Source of the DNA: Pseudomonas poae
GTDB lineage: Bacteria > Pseudomonadota > Gammaproteobacteria > Pseudomonadales > Pseudomonadaceae
Direction of reading: 5' to 3'
Length of the DNA: 64,000 nt
Assembly (NCBI RefSeq): GCF_001439785.1
Contig: NZ_JYLI01000003.1
Span: 248,001-312,000, forward strand
Part shown: in pieces, positions 52,005 to 61,232 of the stretch
How positions within the stretch are numbered: position 1 is the first letter of the stretch
Layout: each line of letters opens with the position of its first letter
Notes under the pieces: generated by a model
Told to the model about the DNA's origin: nothing
Seen by the model: only the letters and a program-made list of their open reading frames with translations
Databases searched by the model: none
Translations under genes and position numbers: made by a program

Positions 52005-52907
52005 TTACAGGCCCTTTTGCGCCACGGCCTGCGCGGCTATCACCAGGCACTTGGTCAGCTCGGGCGAGGAGAACTTGGTCAACACCGCGTCGGCTCCGGC
52101 CAGGCGGGCTTTTTCGCTGTTCATCGCGCTGTCCAGGGAGGTGTGCAGCAGCACGTAGAGTTGCTGGAAGTCCGGAGTTTCACGCAGGGTGCGGGTGAGG
52201 GCGTAGCCGTCCATTTCCGACATTTCGATGTCGGACACCACCACGTTGATCTGCTCGGCGGTGCCTTGCAGTTCCAGCAGCACATCAATGGCTTCCTTGG
52301 CGCTGCGCGCGGTGTGGCAGGTCAGGCCGAGGTTGCGCAGCGTGTGCACCGATTGCTGCAGGGCCACCTGGCTGTCGTCCACCACCAGGATGCGGGCGTT
52401 GCCGAGCACTTCGGCTTCGTCCATGGTCAAGTCGGTGGGCGCCGCTTCAATGGGTGCCGGCGCGATGCCGTGGATCACCTTCTCGATATCCAGCACCTGT
52501 ACCAGGCCGCCTTCCACCTGGGTCACCCCGGTGATAAACGCCCGATTGCCGCCCGAACCGTAGGGCGGCGGACGGATGTCGGTGGTCAGGCAATGCACGA
52601 TCTTGCTCACCGCTTGCACATGCAGGCCCTGCTTGGAACGGCTTACATCGGTGACGATCAGGCAGCCACCGTCAGGGTCCGCCAAGGGCATTTCACCCAG
52701 CGCCCGGCTCAGGTCGATCACCGCCAGCGAGTTACCGCGCAGCGTGGCGATGCCTTTGACGTGCGGGTGCGACTCCGGCAGCTTGGTCAGCGGCGGGCAG
52801 GGGATGATTTCGCTGACCTTGAGCAGGTTGATCGCCATCAGCTTGCCGCTGCGCAAGGTAAAGAGCAGAAGTGAGAGTGAGTCTGCGCGGGCTTTGGTGG
52901 TGGGCAT
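52005..52907 (-). CDS. cheV: Chemotaxis coupling protein CheV
   Basis: A 300-residue protein: a CheW-like coupling domain at about 10-150 (VSEIIPCPPLTKLPESHPHV, GNSLAVIDLSRALG) and a receiver domain at about 172-295 with phospho-acceptor Asp near 226 (VVVSDIEMSEMDGY) and DD pair in ILVVDDS. CheV couples receptors to CheA and is tuned by phosphorylation. P. fluorescens relatives have several copies. Single gene or with the downstream acetyltransferase. Confidence 0.9.
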   Translation of the reverse strand: MPTTKARADSLSLLLFTLRSGKLMAINLLKVSEIIPCPPLTKLPESHPHVKGIATLRGNSLAVIDLSRALGEMPLADPDGGCLIVTDVSRSKQGLHVQAVSKIVHCLTTDIRPPPYGSGGNRAFITGVTQVEGGLVQVLDIEKVIHGIAPAPIEAAPTDLTMDEAEVLGNARILVVDDSQVALQQSVHTLRNLGLTCHTARSAKEAIDVLLELQGTAEQINVVVSDIEMSEMDGYALTRTLRETPDFQQLYVLLHTSLDSAMNSEKARLAGADAVLTKFSSPELTKCLVIAAQAVAQKGL

Positions 52908-53018
52908 AAAAACCTTCTGTGGATCAGGGAAGACAGTCTATGGAAGGTTATCGACTTCGCAGAGCCAGGCTTTAACCGGATTTTGTGTCTGCTGGAGCCC
53001 CTGCCACAGGGTGTGCTG

Positions 53019-53993
53019 TCAGCCCTTCCACACGTGCGGGTTCACCAGATCCTGCGGGCGCTGGCCCAGCAGGGCGCTGCGCAGGTTGTCGAGGGCGCGG
53101 TCGGCCATGGCTTCGCGGGTTTCATCGGTCGCCGAGCCAATGTGCGGCAGGGTCACCGCATTGCTCAACTGGAACAGCGGTGACTCGGCCAGCGGTTCCT
53201 TCTCGTACACATCCAGCCCGGCGCCGCGAATGGTCTGGTTCTGCAAGGCCTGGATCAACGCCGGTTCATCCACCACCGGGCCTCGGGATATGTTGATCAG
53301 GATGGCACTGGACTTCATCAGCGCCAGCTCCCGGGTGCTGATCAGATGACGCGTCTTGTCGCTCAACGGCACCACCAGGCAGACGAAGTCCGACTCGGCC
53401 AGCAGTTGCTCCAGGCTGCGAAACTGCGCGCCCAGCTCCTGCTCGAGGGCGGTCTTGCGACTGTTGCCGCTGTACAGGATCGGCATGTTGAAACCCAGGC
53501 GCCCACGCCGGGCCACGGCGGCGCCGATGTTACCCATGCCGACGATGCCCAGGGTCTTGCCGTGCACATCGCAGCCAAACAACGCTGCGCCGACACTGGC
53601 TTTCCACTGCCCGGCCTTGGTCCAGGCGTCCAGTTCGGCGACCCGGCGTGCGCTGCTCATCAGCAGCGCAAAAGCGAGGTCGGCGGTGCTTTCGGTCAGC
53701 ACATCCGGAGTGTTGGTGAGCATGATCCCGCGCTCATCGAGGTACGCCACGTCGTAGTTGTCGTAGCCCACCGACACGCTGGACACCACCTCCAGTTTGC
53801 TCGCGCCCTGCAACTGCTCGCGGCCCAGTTTGCGCCCCGCACCGATCAAACCGTGAGCATGGGGCAGGGCTTCATTGAACTGCGCGTTGATGTCACCGAG
53901 CTTGGGATTGGGTGCGATCACCTCGAAATCCTGTTGCAGGCGTTCGATCATGGGCGCGGTGATACGGCTGAAGGCGAGGACAGTCTTTTTCAT
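53019..53993 (-). CDS. D-2-hydroxyacid dehydrogenase (2-ketogluconate reductase / GhrB type)
   Basis: A 324-residue NAD(P)H-dependent reductase. The Rossmann motif GMGNIG is near residues 150-155, SVGYDNYD near 70-77 is the substrate loop, and the catalytic Arg (NISRGPVVDE), Glu and His (LPHIGSAT) are in place. The family reduces 2-ketogluconate, glyoxylate or hydroxypyruvate. An in-frame ATG at 54008 would add five residues; I prefer 53993 (MKKTVLAFS) on family length. Stands alone, with a REP doublet upstream. Confidence 0.85.
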   Translation of the reverse strand: MKKTVLAFSRITAPMIERLQQDFEVIAPNPKLGDINAQFNEALPHAHGLIGAGRKLGREQLQGASKLEVVSSVSVGYDNYDVAYLDERGIMLTNTPDVLTESTADLAFALLMSSARRVAELDAWTKAGQWKASVGAALFGCDVHGKTLGIVGMGNIGAAVARRGRLGFNMPILYSGNSRKTALEQELGAQFRSLEQLLAESDFVCLVVPLSDKTRHLISTRELALMKSSAILINISRGPVVDEPALIQALQNQTIRGAGLDVYEKEPLAESPLFQLSNAVTLPHIGSATDETREAMADRALDNLRSALLGQRPQDLVNPHVWKG

Positions 53994-54318
53994 GGCAGGC
54001 GGGCTCATCGACTACGGAAGAATGCCAGGCACGCTAACATCCCCACTGACAATTGTCAGGCCGCGCAGCCAGCACGAGCGGGCTTTGTTGTGGCAAGCCC
54101 AATGCCGTTCAGTTAAGGAAAATGTGTGGGCTTATTGTGGCGAGCGGGCTTGCCCCGCGTTGGGGTGCGAAGCACCCCCAGTCCAGCAAAGCGCGGTTTA
54201 CCTGATACGGCTCAGCGCCTGGTTTTGGGGCTGCTGCGCAGCCCAACGCAGGACAAGCCTGCTCGCCACAACAGGCCCTTATGCCACAGCGATCTGGGCA
54301 CCTGAAATAGCGGACAGC
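53994..54318. other. 325-bp intergenic stretch with REP elements
   Basis: No gene. It contains the 135-bp REP doublet at 54136-54270 and, before it, single degenerate REP-like words (CGAGCGGGCTTTGTTGTGG near 54079-54097). Confidence 0.7.
54136..54270. repeat. REP doublet (REPIN), copy 1
   Basis: TGTGGCGAGCGGGCTTG at the left end and its near complement CAAGCCTGCTCGCCACA at the right end make a long inverted repeat. Two inner hairpins, GGGGTGCGAAGCACCCC and GGGCTGCTGCGCAGCCC, lie between. By eye it differs from copy 2 (60142-60276) at only four of 135 positions, in the same orientation. Confidence 0.85.
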
Positions 54319-55287
54319 TCAGTTCGCCAGCCGCGCCCCGCTGAGGCTGCCACTCAGCTCATACGCCACCAGCTCCGCCTGATGCGCCGCCAGAATCTCC
54401 GGCAACGAACCGCGCAGGTATTCCACCCAGGTCTTGATCTTCGCATCCAGGTATTGGCGCGATGGGTAGATGGCGTACAGGTTCAGCTCCTGGGAACGGT
54501 AGTTGGGCATCACCCGCACCAGCGTGCCGTTGCGCAGGCCCTCGATGGCCGCATACACCGGCAGCAGGCCGATGCCCATGCCGCTGGTGATGGCGGTTTT
54601 CATCGCGTCGGCCGAGTTCACCAGAAACGGCGAGGTGTTGATCGCCACGCTTTCCTGGCCTTCGGGGCCGTTGAAGATCCATTTGTCCAGCTGGATCACC
54701 GGGCTGACCAGGCGCAGGCAGGCGTGGTTGAGCAGGTCGTGGGGGCGATGGGCGCAGCCCTTGGCCTTGACGTAATCCGGCGAGGCACAGGCAATGCTGT
54801 AGGTGATGCCCAGGCGCTGGGAGACGAAGCCCGAGTCCGGCAGCTCGCTAGCCAGCACGATGGACACGTCGTAGCCCTCGTCGAGCAGATCGGGCACGCG
54901 GTTGGCCAGGGTCAGGTCGAAGGTCACGTCCGGGTGCGTGCGGCGGTAGCGGGCGATGGCATCAATCACGAAATGCTGGCCGATGCCGGTCATGGTGTGC
55001 ACTTTCAGTTGCCCGGCGGGGCGGGCATGGGCGTCGCTGGCTTCGGCCTCGGCTTCCTCGACATAGGCCAGGATCTGCTCGCAGCGCAGCAGGTAGCGTT
55101 TGCCGGCTTCGGTGAGGGCGATGCGGCGAGTGGTGCGGTTGAGCAAGCGGGTTTGCAGGTGGGCCTCAAGGTTGGAGACCGCGCGCGAGACATTGGCGGT
55201 GGTGGTGTCCAGTTGCACGGCGGCGGCGGTGAAGCTGCCGGCTTCGGCCACGCAACTGAACGCGCGCATGTTTTGCAAAGTGTCCAT
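54319..55287 (-). CDS. LysR-family transcriptional regulator (AaeR-like)
   Basis: A 322-residue LysR regulator: an N-terminal winged helix (MRAFSCVAEAGSFTAAA, then ANVSRAVSNLEAHLQTRLLNR at about 30-50) and a periplasmic-binding-like effector domain from about 90. It is divergent from the efflux operon at 55470, the usual arrangement for a regulator that activates its neighbour. By analogy with AaeR it may respond to aromatic carboxylic acids (inference). Confidence 0.88.
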   Translation of the reverse strand: MDTLQNMRAFSCVAEAGSFTAAAVQLDTTTANVSRAVSNLEAHLQTRLLNRTTRRIALTEAGKRYLLRCEQILAYVEEAEAEASDAHARPAGQLKVHTMTGIGQHFVIDAIARYRRTHPDVTFDLTLANRVPDLLDEGYDVSIVLASELPDSGFVSQRLGITYSIACASPDYVKAKGCAHRPHDLLNHACLRLVSPVIQLDKWIFNGPEGQESVAINTSPFLVNSADAMKTAITSGMGIGLLPVYAAIEGLRNGTLVRVMPNYRSQELNLYAIYPSRQYLDAKIKTWVEYLRGSLPEILAAHQAELVAYELSGSLSGARLAN

Positions 55288-55397
55288 GGAGAGTTCTCAG
55301 GGGAGATGACAAATTGTGACAGAAAGTGGCCCCGTCCAGTGATCCCTACCAACGGATTGTCGCGTGAACGGTAACAAAGATTCACAGGAATGCCAGC

Positions 55398-55426
55398 TTA
55401 TCCTCCTCCAGCGCCCCGCCTAGAAT
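55398..55426 (+). promoter_or_regulatory. Candidate promoter of the FUSC efflux operon
   Basis: TTATCC at 55398-55403 and TAGAAT at 55421-55426, 17-bp spacer, 44 bp before the operon's first start codon. The weak -35 fits an activator-dependent promoter. TTGT-N13-ACAA at 55357-55377 is a possible LysR site. Confidence 0.35.
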
Positions 55427-55469
55427 TGCGCCGCCTCTCCCGCACCTACCCATCAGGAATTCGCTTGCC

Positions 55470-56927
55470 GTGCCGCGTCGCATCAGCAGAGAGCTGAAGA
55501 CTCTCAGTGTTTGGGCTTTATCGTTAGCAATCAGCGGCTGTATCGGAACCGGCGGCATCGCCCCCCAAGGCCAGCCCTTGAATGCCAATAACCTGGCCAC
55601 CGATGCGGCTATCCAGCACGCCGCCCAAGACGCGCACTGGCCCACCGCGCAATGGTGGCAGGCCTATGGCGATCCGCAGCTCAACCGCTGGGTCGAGCTC
55701 GCCACCCAAGGCAGTCCGAGCATGGCCATGGCCGCCGCCAGGGTGCGTGAGGCTCGGGCGCTGGCCGGGATGGCCGAGTCGGCCGAATCCCTGCAGATCA
55801 ACAGCGCCAACACTCTCAAGCGCCACCATTGGCCGAAGGATCAGTTCTATGGCCCCGGCGAGCTAAGCGGGTCGACCACCTGGGACAACACTTCATCCCT
55901 GAGCCTGAGCTACCCCCTTGACCTGTGGGGTCGTGAAAGCAAGGCCTTCGAGCGTGCCGTCGACCTGGCCCATATGCGCGCGGCCGAGGCGCGCCAGGCT
56001 CGACTCGAGTTGCAAAACAACGTGGTGCGCGCCTATATCCAGTGGTCGTTGCACTACGCCAATCGCGATATCGTGGCGGCCACGCTGGCCCAGCGACAGC
56101 AAATGCTCGACCTGGCCAATAAGCGACTGGACGCCGGCATCGGTACGCATTTGGAGGTCAGCCAGGCTGAAAGCTCATTGCCTGAAACCCATCGCCAACT
56201 GGACGCGCTCGACGAAGACATCGCCCTGGGGCGCAACCAAGTGGCGGCGCTCGCCGGTAAAGGACCCGGTGAGGGCGCGCAGTTACAGCGCCCGACGTTG
56301 TCGCTCGCCGCGCCGCTGAAGTTGCCATCGAGCCTGCCCGCGCAGTTGCTCGGCCAGCGCCCGGACGTGGTCGCCAGCCGCTGGCAGGTCGTGGCGCAGG
56401 CACGTGGCATCGATGTCGCGCAGGCCGGTTTTTACCCCAATGTCGACCTGGTCGGCGGCCTTGGCTACATGGCCACCGGCGGCGGCTTGCTGGCCTTCAT
56501 GGCCGGCAAAAAATTCAACTACAACGTCGGGCCGGCGATCAGCTTGCCGATCTTCGACGGTGGGCGATTGCGTGCCGAGCTGGGTGAAGCCAGCGCCGGA
56601 TATGACATCGCCGTGGCGCACTACAACCAGACTCTGGTCAATGCACTCAAGGGCATCAGCGACCAGTTGATCCGCCGCGCATCCATGGACAAGCAAGCCT
56701 CTTTCGCCGCGCAGTCCGTGGCGTCAGCGCAGAAAACCCATGACATCGCGACCATCGCCTACCAGCGCGGCCTCACTGACTACCTCACTGTGCTGAGCAC
56801 GCAAACGCTGCTGTTTCGCCAACAGCAGATCGAGCAGCAGGTGCAGGCCGCACGCCTGAGTGCCCATGCCGAACTGGTGACAGCACTGGGCGGCGGCGTC
56901 GAAGCCGGGCAGGACGTGCCGCAATGA
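55470..56927 (+). CDS. Outer-membrane efflux lipoprotein (NodT/OprM family)
   Basis: A 485-residue TolC-type channel. Signal peptide and lipobox ISGC place the anchor at Cys24, and the duplicated outer-membrane-factor domain follows (LDLWGRESKAFE near 150, ISLPIFDGGRLRAELGEA near 357). GTG start with AGGAA about 10 bases before it. First gene of the four-gene exporter operon; its end overlaps the FUSC gene by 4 bp (ATGA). Confidence 0.9.
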   Translation: MPRRISRELKTLSVWALSLAISGCIGTGGIAPQGQPLNANNLATDAAIQHAAQDAHWPTAQWWQAYGDPQLNRWVELATQGSPSMAMAAARVREARALAGMAESAESLQINSANTLKRHHWPKDQFYGPGELSGSTTWDNTSSLSLSYPLDLWGRESKAFERAVDLAHMRAAEARQARLELQNNVVRAYIQWSLHYANRDIVAATLAQRQQMLDLANKRLDAGIGTHLEVSQAESSLPETHRQLDALDEDIALGRNQVAALAGKGPGEGAQLQRPTLSLAAPLKLPSSLPAQLLGQRPDVVASRWQVVAQARGIDVAQAGFYPNVDLVGGLGYMATGGGLLAFMAGKKFNYNVGPAISLPIFDGGRLRAELGEASAGYDIAVAHYNQTLVNALKGISDQLIRRASMDKQASFAAQSVASAQKTHDIATIAYQRGLTDYLTVLSTQTLLFRQQQIEQQVQAARLSAHAELVTALGGGVEAGQDVPQ

Positions 56928-59059
56928 AATACCTGCAGTCCCTTGAATGGCGCCGGGGCTTCTTCGACTGGGCGCGCAGCGACGGCGTGACCTGGGTGTA
57001 TATCTTCAAGGTGCTGATCGCCGCGTTCCTCACGCTGTGGCTGGCCATGCGCCTGGAATTGCCGCAACCGCGCACCGCCATGATCACCGTGTTTATCGTG
57101 ATGCAGCCGCAGAGCGGCCAGGTATTGGCCAAAAGTTTTTACCGCTTGCTGGGCACCCTGGCCGGCTCGGCGGTGATGGTGCTGTTGATCGCCTTGTTTG
57201 CGCAGAACACCGAACTGTTCCTCGGTGCGCTGGCAATCTGGGTGGGCCTGTGCACGGCGGGCGCGACGCGCTATCGCAACTTTCGCGCCTATGGTTGTGT
57301 GCTGGCCGGCTACACGGCGGCGATGGTCGGCTTGCCGGCGCTGTCGCACCCGGACAGCGCCTTTATGGCGGCGGTGTGGCGCGTGCTGGAAATCTCCCTG
57401 GGGATTGTGTGTTCCACGCTGGTCAGCGCTGCGATCCTGCCGCAAACCGCCAGCGCCGCGATGCGCAATGCGCTGTATCAGCGTTTTGGCGTGTTCGCGC
57501 TGTTTGTCACCGACGGCCTGCGCGGGCGCAGTCAACGCGAGGGGTTCGAAGCCGCCAACGTGCGTTTTATGGCCGAGGCCGTGGGCCTGGAAGGGCTGCG
57601 CAGCGTCACGGTGTTCGAAGACCCGCACATGCGCCGGCGCAGCGGTCGACTCAACCGCCTCAACAGCGAATTCATGAGCCTCACCACGCGCTTTAACGCC
57701 CTGCATCAGTTGCTGGTGCGACTGCGTGCGGGCGGTGCCAATGAGGGGGCGGATGCGATCAAACCGGGCCTGCAGGACCTCGCAGAATTGCTCGATGGTT
57801 TCTCGAACCGCGCCCTCACCAGCGCTGACGCCGCACACCTTGCCGAGCAACTGAGCGCCTATAGGCAAGACTTGCCCACCACACTGCGCAGCCTGCGCGC
57901 GCACTTTGAGCAGGGCAGTTCCGGCGGCGCCGAGCACCTGGATTTTCATACCGCCTGCGAGCTGCTCTATCGCTTCGTCGACGACCTGCACAGCTACGCG
58001 CACACCCACGCGTCCCTGGCCGATCACCGCCATGCGCGGGAGCAGGGGAACGAACCCTACACGCCGAAAACCAACTGGCTGGCCTGCGCCGCTTCAGGCA
58101 TTCGCGCGGCGTTCATCCTGATTGTTCTGGGCAGTTATTGGGTGGCCACTGCCTGGCCCAGCGGCGCAACCATGACGCTGATCGCCGCCGCGACGGTCGG
58201 CCTTTGCGCGGCTACGCCCAACCCCAAACGCATGGCCTTTCAGATGGCCTGCGGCACCTTGCTCGGCGCGCTAGTGGGCTTTGTCGAGATGTTCTTCATC
58301 TTCCCGTGGATCGACGGTTTTCCGTTGCTGTGCGTGATGCTTGCGCCAGTGATCGTCCTTGGCACCTTCCTCGCTTCACGCCCGCAGTACGCCGGGGTGG
58401 GGCTTGGCCTGCTGATTTTCTTCGGCACCGGCTCGGTGCCGGACAACCTCACGGTCTACAACCCCTACACCTTCATCAACGACTACCTGGCCATGGTGAT
58501 CGGCATGCTGGTGTGCGCGGCGGCCGGGGCGATCATCCTGCCGCCCAACAGCCGCTGGCTGTGGCGGCGCCTGGAGCAGGACCTGCGCGAACAAGTGGTG
58601 TATGCCATCGGCGGCAAGCTCAAGGGCCTGACCGCACGGTTTGAAAGCCGTACACGCGATCTCCTGCACCAGGCCTACGGCCTCGCCGTCGCCCAGCCGC
58701 AGGTGCAGCGCGACCTGTTGCGCTGGATGCTGCAGGTGCAGGAAGTCGGCCACGCGATCATCGAATTGCGCAACGAGCAGGCAATGCTGCCGGTGCACCC
58801 GGCCTACGCCGAGTCCCAGCCGTGGCGCCAGGCCATCCGCGTGATGGGTCGTGCGCTGATGCGCCTGTTTCTGCAACCCAACGCCTGCAACCTGGAGCGC
58901 GGGTTGATCGCCGTCGACCACGCGATCAGCCGCGTGCAGGCCACCGACGAACCCTTCGCCCCGCACTTCGACACCTCGGCCCTGCGTCGGGTCAAAAGCT
59001 ACCTGCACTTTATCCGCACCTCATTGCTCGACCCGCAAGGACCGTTGCATGCCTCGTGA
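56924..59059 (+). CDS. FUSC-family inner-membrane exporter (AaeB-like)
   Basis: A 711-residue aromatic-acid/fusaric-acid-type exporter with two membrane blocks of about five to six helices (residues about 25-165 and 385-535), each followed by a cytoplasmic helical domain. FUSC markers are RLELPQPRTAMITVFIVMQP near 42-61 and ATAWPSGATMTLIAAA near 406-421. It works with the DUF1656 protein, the HlyD adaptor and the outer-membrane lipoprotein of the same operon. Substrate inferred as aromatic or other weak organic acids. Confidence 0.88.
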   Translation: MKYLQSLEWRRGFFDWARSDGVTWVYIFKVLIAAFLTLWLAMRLELPQPRTAMITVFIVMQPQSGQVLAKSFYRLLGTLAGSAVMVLLIALFAQNTELFLGALAIWVGLCTAGATRYRNFRAYGCVLAGYTAAMVGLPALSHPDSAFMAAVWRVLEISLGIVCSTLVSAAILPQTASAAMRNALYQRFGVFALFVTDGLRGRSQREGFEAANVRFMAEAVGLEGLRSVTVFEDPHMRRRSGRLNRLNSEFMSLTTRFNALHQLLVRLRAGGANEGADAIKPGLQDLAELLDGFSNRALTSADAAHLAEQLSAYRQDLPTTLRSLRAHFEQGSSGGAEHLDFHTACELLYRFVDDLHSYAHTHASLADHRHAREQGNEPYTPKTNWLACAASGIRAAFILIVLGSYWVATAWPSGATMTLIAAATVGLCAATPNPKRMAFQMACGTLLGALVGFVEMFFIFPWIDGFPLLCVMLAPVIVLGTFLASRPQYAGVGLGLLIFFGTGSVPDNLTVYNPYTFINDYLAMVIGMLVCAAAGAIILPPNSRWLWRRLEQDLREQVVYAIGGKLKGLTARFESRTRDLLHQAYGLAVAQPQVQRDLLRWMLQVQEVGHAIIELRNEQAMLPVHPAYAESQPWRQAIRVMGRALMRLFLQPNACNLERGLIAVDHAISRVQATDEPFAPHFDTSALRRVKSYLHFIRTSLLDPQGPLHAS

Positions 59060-59249
59060 AATCGCGTTCCACGGCCTCTACCTGCCGAGTATCACCCTGA
59101 TGTTCCTGATCGCGGCGACCCTTGCCTGGGCGCTGGATCGCTGTATCGCAGGGTTTGATCTGTACCGTTTTTTCTGGCACCCGGCGTTGCTGCGCCTGAG
59201 CCTGTTCGTCTGCCTGTTCGGCGCCCTGGCGCTCTGCATTTACCGTTGA
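59049..59249 (+). CDS. DUF1656 small membrane protein (AaeX-like)
   Basis: A 66-residue protein with two hydrophobic segments (LPSITLMFLIAATLAWALD and LLRLSLFVCLFGALALCIY). DUF1656 proteins regularly sit between FUSC and HlyD genes and are thought to help the pump, by analogy to AaeX. 11-bp overlap with the FUSC gene. Confidence 0.87.
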   Translation: MPREIAFHGLYLPSITLMFLIAATLAWALDRCIAGFDLYRFFWHPALLRLSLFVCLFGALALCIYR

Positions 59250-59259
59250 GAATGCCCCG

Positions 59260-60129
59260 ATGAAAAAGTTTTTCAGCCTCTTCGCCACCTTGCTGGTATT
59301 GGCGTTGGCGATCTGGATTGGCCGCGCGCTGTGGGTGCATTACATGGACACGCCATGGACTCGCGACGGCCGTGTGCGCGCCGACGTCATCAATGTCGCG
59401 GCCGACGTGACCGGCGAGGTGGTCGAGGTGCCCGTGCGCGATAACCAGTTGGTCAAAAAAGGCGACCTGCTGATGCAGATCGACCCCGAGCATTACCGCA
59501 TTGCGGTCAAGCAGGCGCAGTCTCTGGTGGCCTCACGCAAAGCCACCTGGGACATGCGCAAAGTCAACGCTCACCGCCGCGCCGACCTCGACGCGCTGGT
59601 GATCTCCAGGGAAAACCGCGACGACGCCAGCAACATCGCCGACGCGGCCCTGGCCGATTACCAGCACGCCCTGGCGCAACTGGACGCCGCCGAGCTCAAC
59701 CTCAAACGCACCCGAGTGCTCGCGGCGGTCGACGGCTACGTCACCAACCTCAACGTGCATCGCGGCGACTATGCGCGCATCGGCGAAGCCAAAATGGCCG
59801 TGGTGGACATGAACTCGTTCTGGGTCTACGGCTTCTTTGAAGAAACCAAGCTGCCCCATGTGAAGGTGGGCGACAGCGCCGATATGCAATTGATGAGCGG
59901 CGAGACCTTGAAGGGGCATGTGGAAAGCATCTCGCGCGGCATCTATGACCGCGACAACCCCGAAAGTCGCGAGCTGATCGCGGATGTGAACCCGACCTTC
60001 AACTGGGTGAGGCTGGCCCAGCGCGTGCCGGTGAGGATTCATATTGATCAGGTACCGGAAGGTGTTTTGTTGGCGGCCGGGATCACCTGCACCGTGATCG
60101 TGAAGCCACCTGTGGCGAGCAGGCTGTGA
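59260..60129 (+). CDS. HlyD-family efflux adaptor (AaeA-like)
   Basis: A 289-residue periplasmic adaptor with an N-terminal membrane anchor (FSLFATLLVLALAIWIGRALW), the lipoyl-like half TGEVVEVPVRDNQLVKKGD near 70, a short helical hairpin at about 85-150, then a beta domain (SFWVYGFFEETKLPHVKVGD). It connects the FUSC pump to the lipoprotein channel. Last gene of the operon; a REP doublet follows and probably marks its end. Confidence 0.88.
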   Translation: MKKFFSLFATLLVLALAIWIGRALWVHYMDTPWTRDGRVRADVINVAADVTGEVVEVPVRDNQLVKKGDLLMQIDPEHYRIAVKQAQSLVASRKATWDMRKVNAHRRADLDALVISRENRDDASNIADAALADYQHALAQLDAAELNLKRTRVLAAVDGYVTNLNVHRGDYARIGEAKMAVVDMNSFWVYGFFEETKLPHVKVGDSADMQLMSGETLKGHVESISRGIYDRDNPESRELIADVNPTFNWVRLAQRVPVRIHIDQVPEGVLLAAGITCTVIVKPPVASRL

Positions 60130-60141
60130 CGAGCGGGCTTT

Positions 60142-60276
60142 TGTGGCGAGCGGGCTTGCCCCGCGTTGGGGTGCGAAGCACCCCCAATCCAGCAAAATGC
60201 GGTGTACCTGATACGGCTCAGCGCCTGGTTTTGGGGCTGCTGCGCAGCCCAACGCAGGACAAGCCTGCTCGCCACA
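60142..60276. repeat. REP doublet (REPIN), copy 2
   Basis: Same 135-bp element as at 54136-54270, same orientation, four mismatches by eye. Additional REP fragments flank it (near 60114-60140 and 60277-60310). It lies between two convergent operons, where its hairpins could act as a bidirectional end signal. Confidence 0.85.
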
Positions 60277-60329
60277 GTAGCGGGCTTGCCACAGTAGCCC
60301 GCCTGTCACAGGGCAGCATTTGCCGATAG

Positions 60330-61232
60330 CTACGGCCCAAACCGCACCAGCATGCGCTGCCCCACCCGCAGTGATGCTGGCGGTGGTTGGTCGAACGCGA
60401 GGATACATTCGACCGTGCGCATATTGGCCCTGACCTGGGGGTCGTCTTCCAGGGTGCTGCTGCCCAGCACTGAGCTGATGCGCACCACGTGGGCGATCAG
60501 CGGCGTGGAGCCGTTGACGCTGTCGTCCGTGACCTCGGCCTTCATCCCCGGGACGACCACGCTGGTGAATGACTCATTCAGCTCGGCGCGCACGATGCGT
60601 GGCTGGTTGGGCAGCAACACGAATGCCGCGCCCGATTGTGCGGAGACGGCGGCGCCAGGCTGGATCAGGCGGCGCACCACCTCGGCGTCGATGGGTGCAC
60701 GCAGACTGCGCCGGGTCAGTTCGTAGCGGGCCGCCGTCAGCTTTCTTGCGGCGGCCTGGGCGTCGCCCTGATTTTTTTCCAGCGCGTCGCGTAACCGCGC
60801 GGCGCTCTCGCGGGCCTCGTCGGCGCTCTGGCTATCGCCGGCACCGGCGGCGGCAGCAGTGCTCAGGCGCGTGGCCGTTTGCTCGGCGAACGTGAGCTGC
60901 CTGGCCAGTTGCCTGGCCTGAACCTCCACCTGCTGCTGCTCACCCAGTGCGGCAGCCACCGCCAGTTGCGCCGGTTCACTGTCCAGTGTGGCGAGCAGTT
61001 GACCCTGCTTGACGGCTTCGCCTTCATTGACCTTGATCTCGGCCACCACGCCGTCACGGGTGACACCGAGCCTGAGCAAACCGCCTTCCACGTCAATGCG
61101 GCCGCGCGCCACTGCGAGGTAGGTCGGGGGCGCCGCAGCGGGCCTGGCCGGGACGTCTTCACGGGAGCAGGCACTCAGCACCAGCAGTGCGCTGCTCAAC
61201 AACAGCCAGGGGCGAAACAGACGTGGGTTCAT
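60330..61232 (-). CDS. Periplasmic adaptor of an ABC exporter (HlyD/DevB type, lipoprotein)
   Basis: A 300-residue membrane-fusion protein. Signal peptide to LSAC gives a lipobox with Cys22. The barrel-sandwich half VVAEIKVNEGEAVKQGQLLA near 63-82 precedes a coiled-coil hairpin rich in Ala/Gln/Glu (about 95-175), then the second half and barrel. It starts in a 4-bp overlap with the ATPase gene, so I take the ATG at 61232, not the long in-frame extension into that gene. Last gene of the channel-permease-ATPase-adaptor operon. Confidence 0.86.
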   Translation of the reverse strand: MNPRLFRPWLLLSSALLVLSACSREDVPARPAAAPPTYLAVARGRIDVEGGLLRLGVTRDGVVAEIKVNEGEAVKQGQLLATLDSEPAQLAVAAALGEQQQVEVQARQLARQLTFAEQTATRLSTAAAAGAGDSQSADEARESAARLRDALEKNQGDAQAAARKLTAARYELTRRSLRAPIDAEVVRRLIQPGAAVSAQSGAAFVLLPNQPRIVRAELNESFTSVVVPGMKAEVTDDSVNGSTPLIAHVVRISSVLGSSTLEDDPQVRANMRTVECILAFDQPPPASLRVGQRMLVRFGP

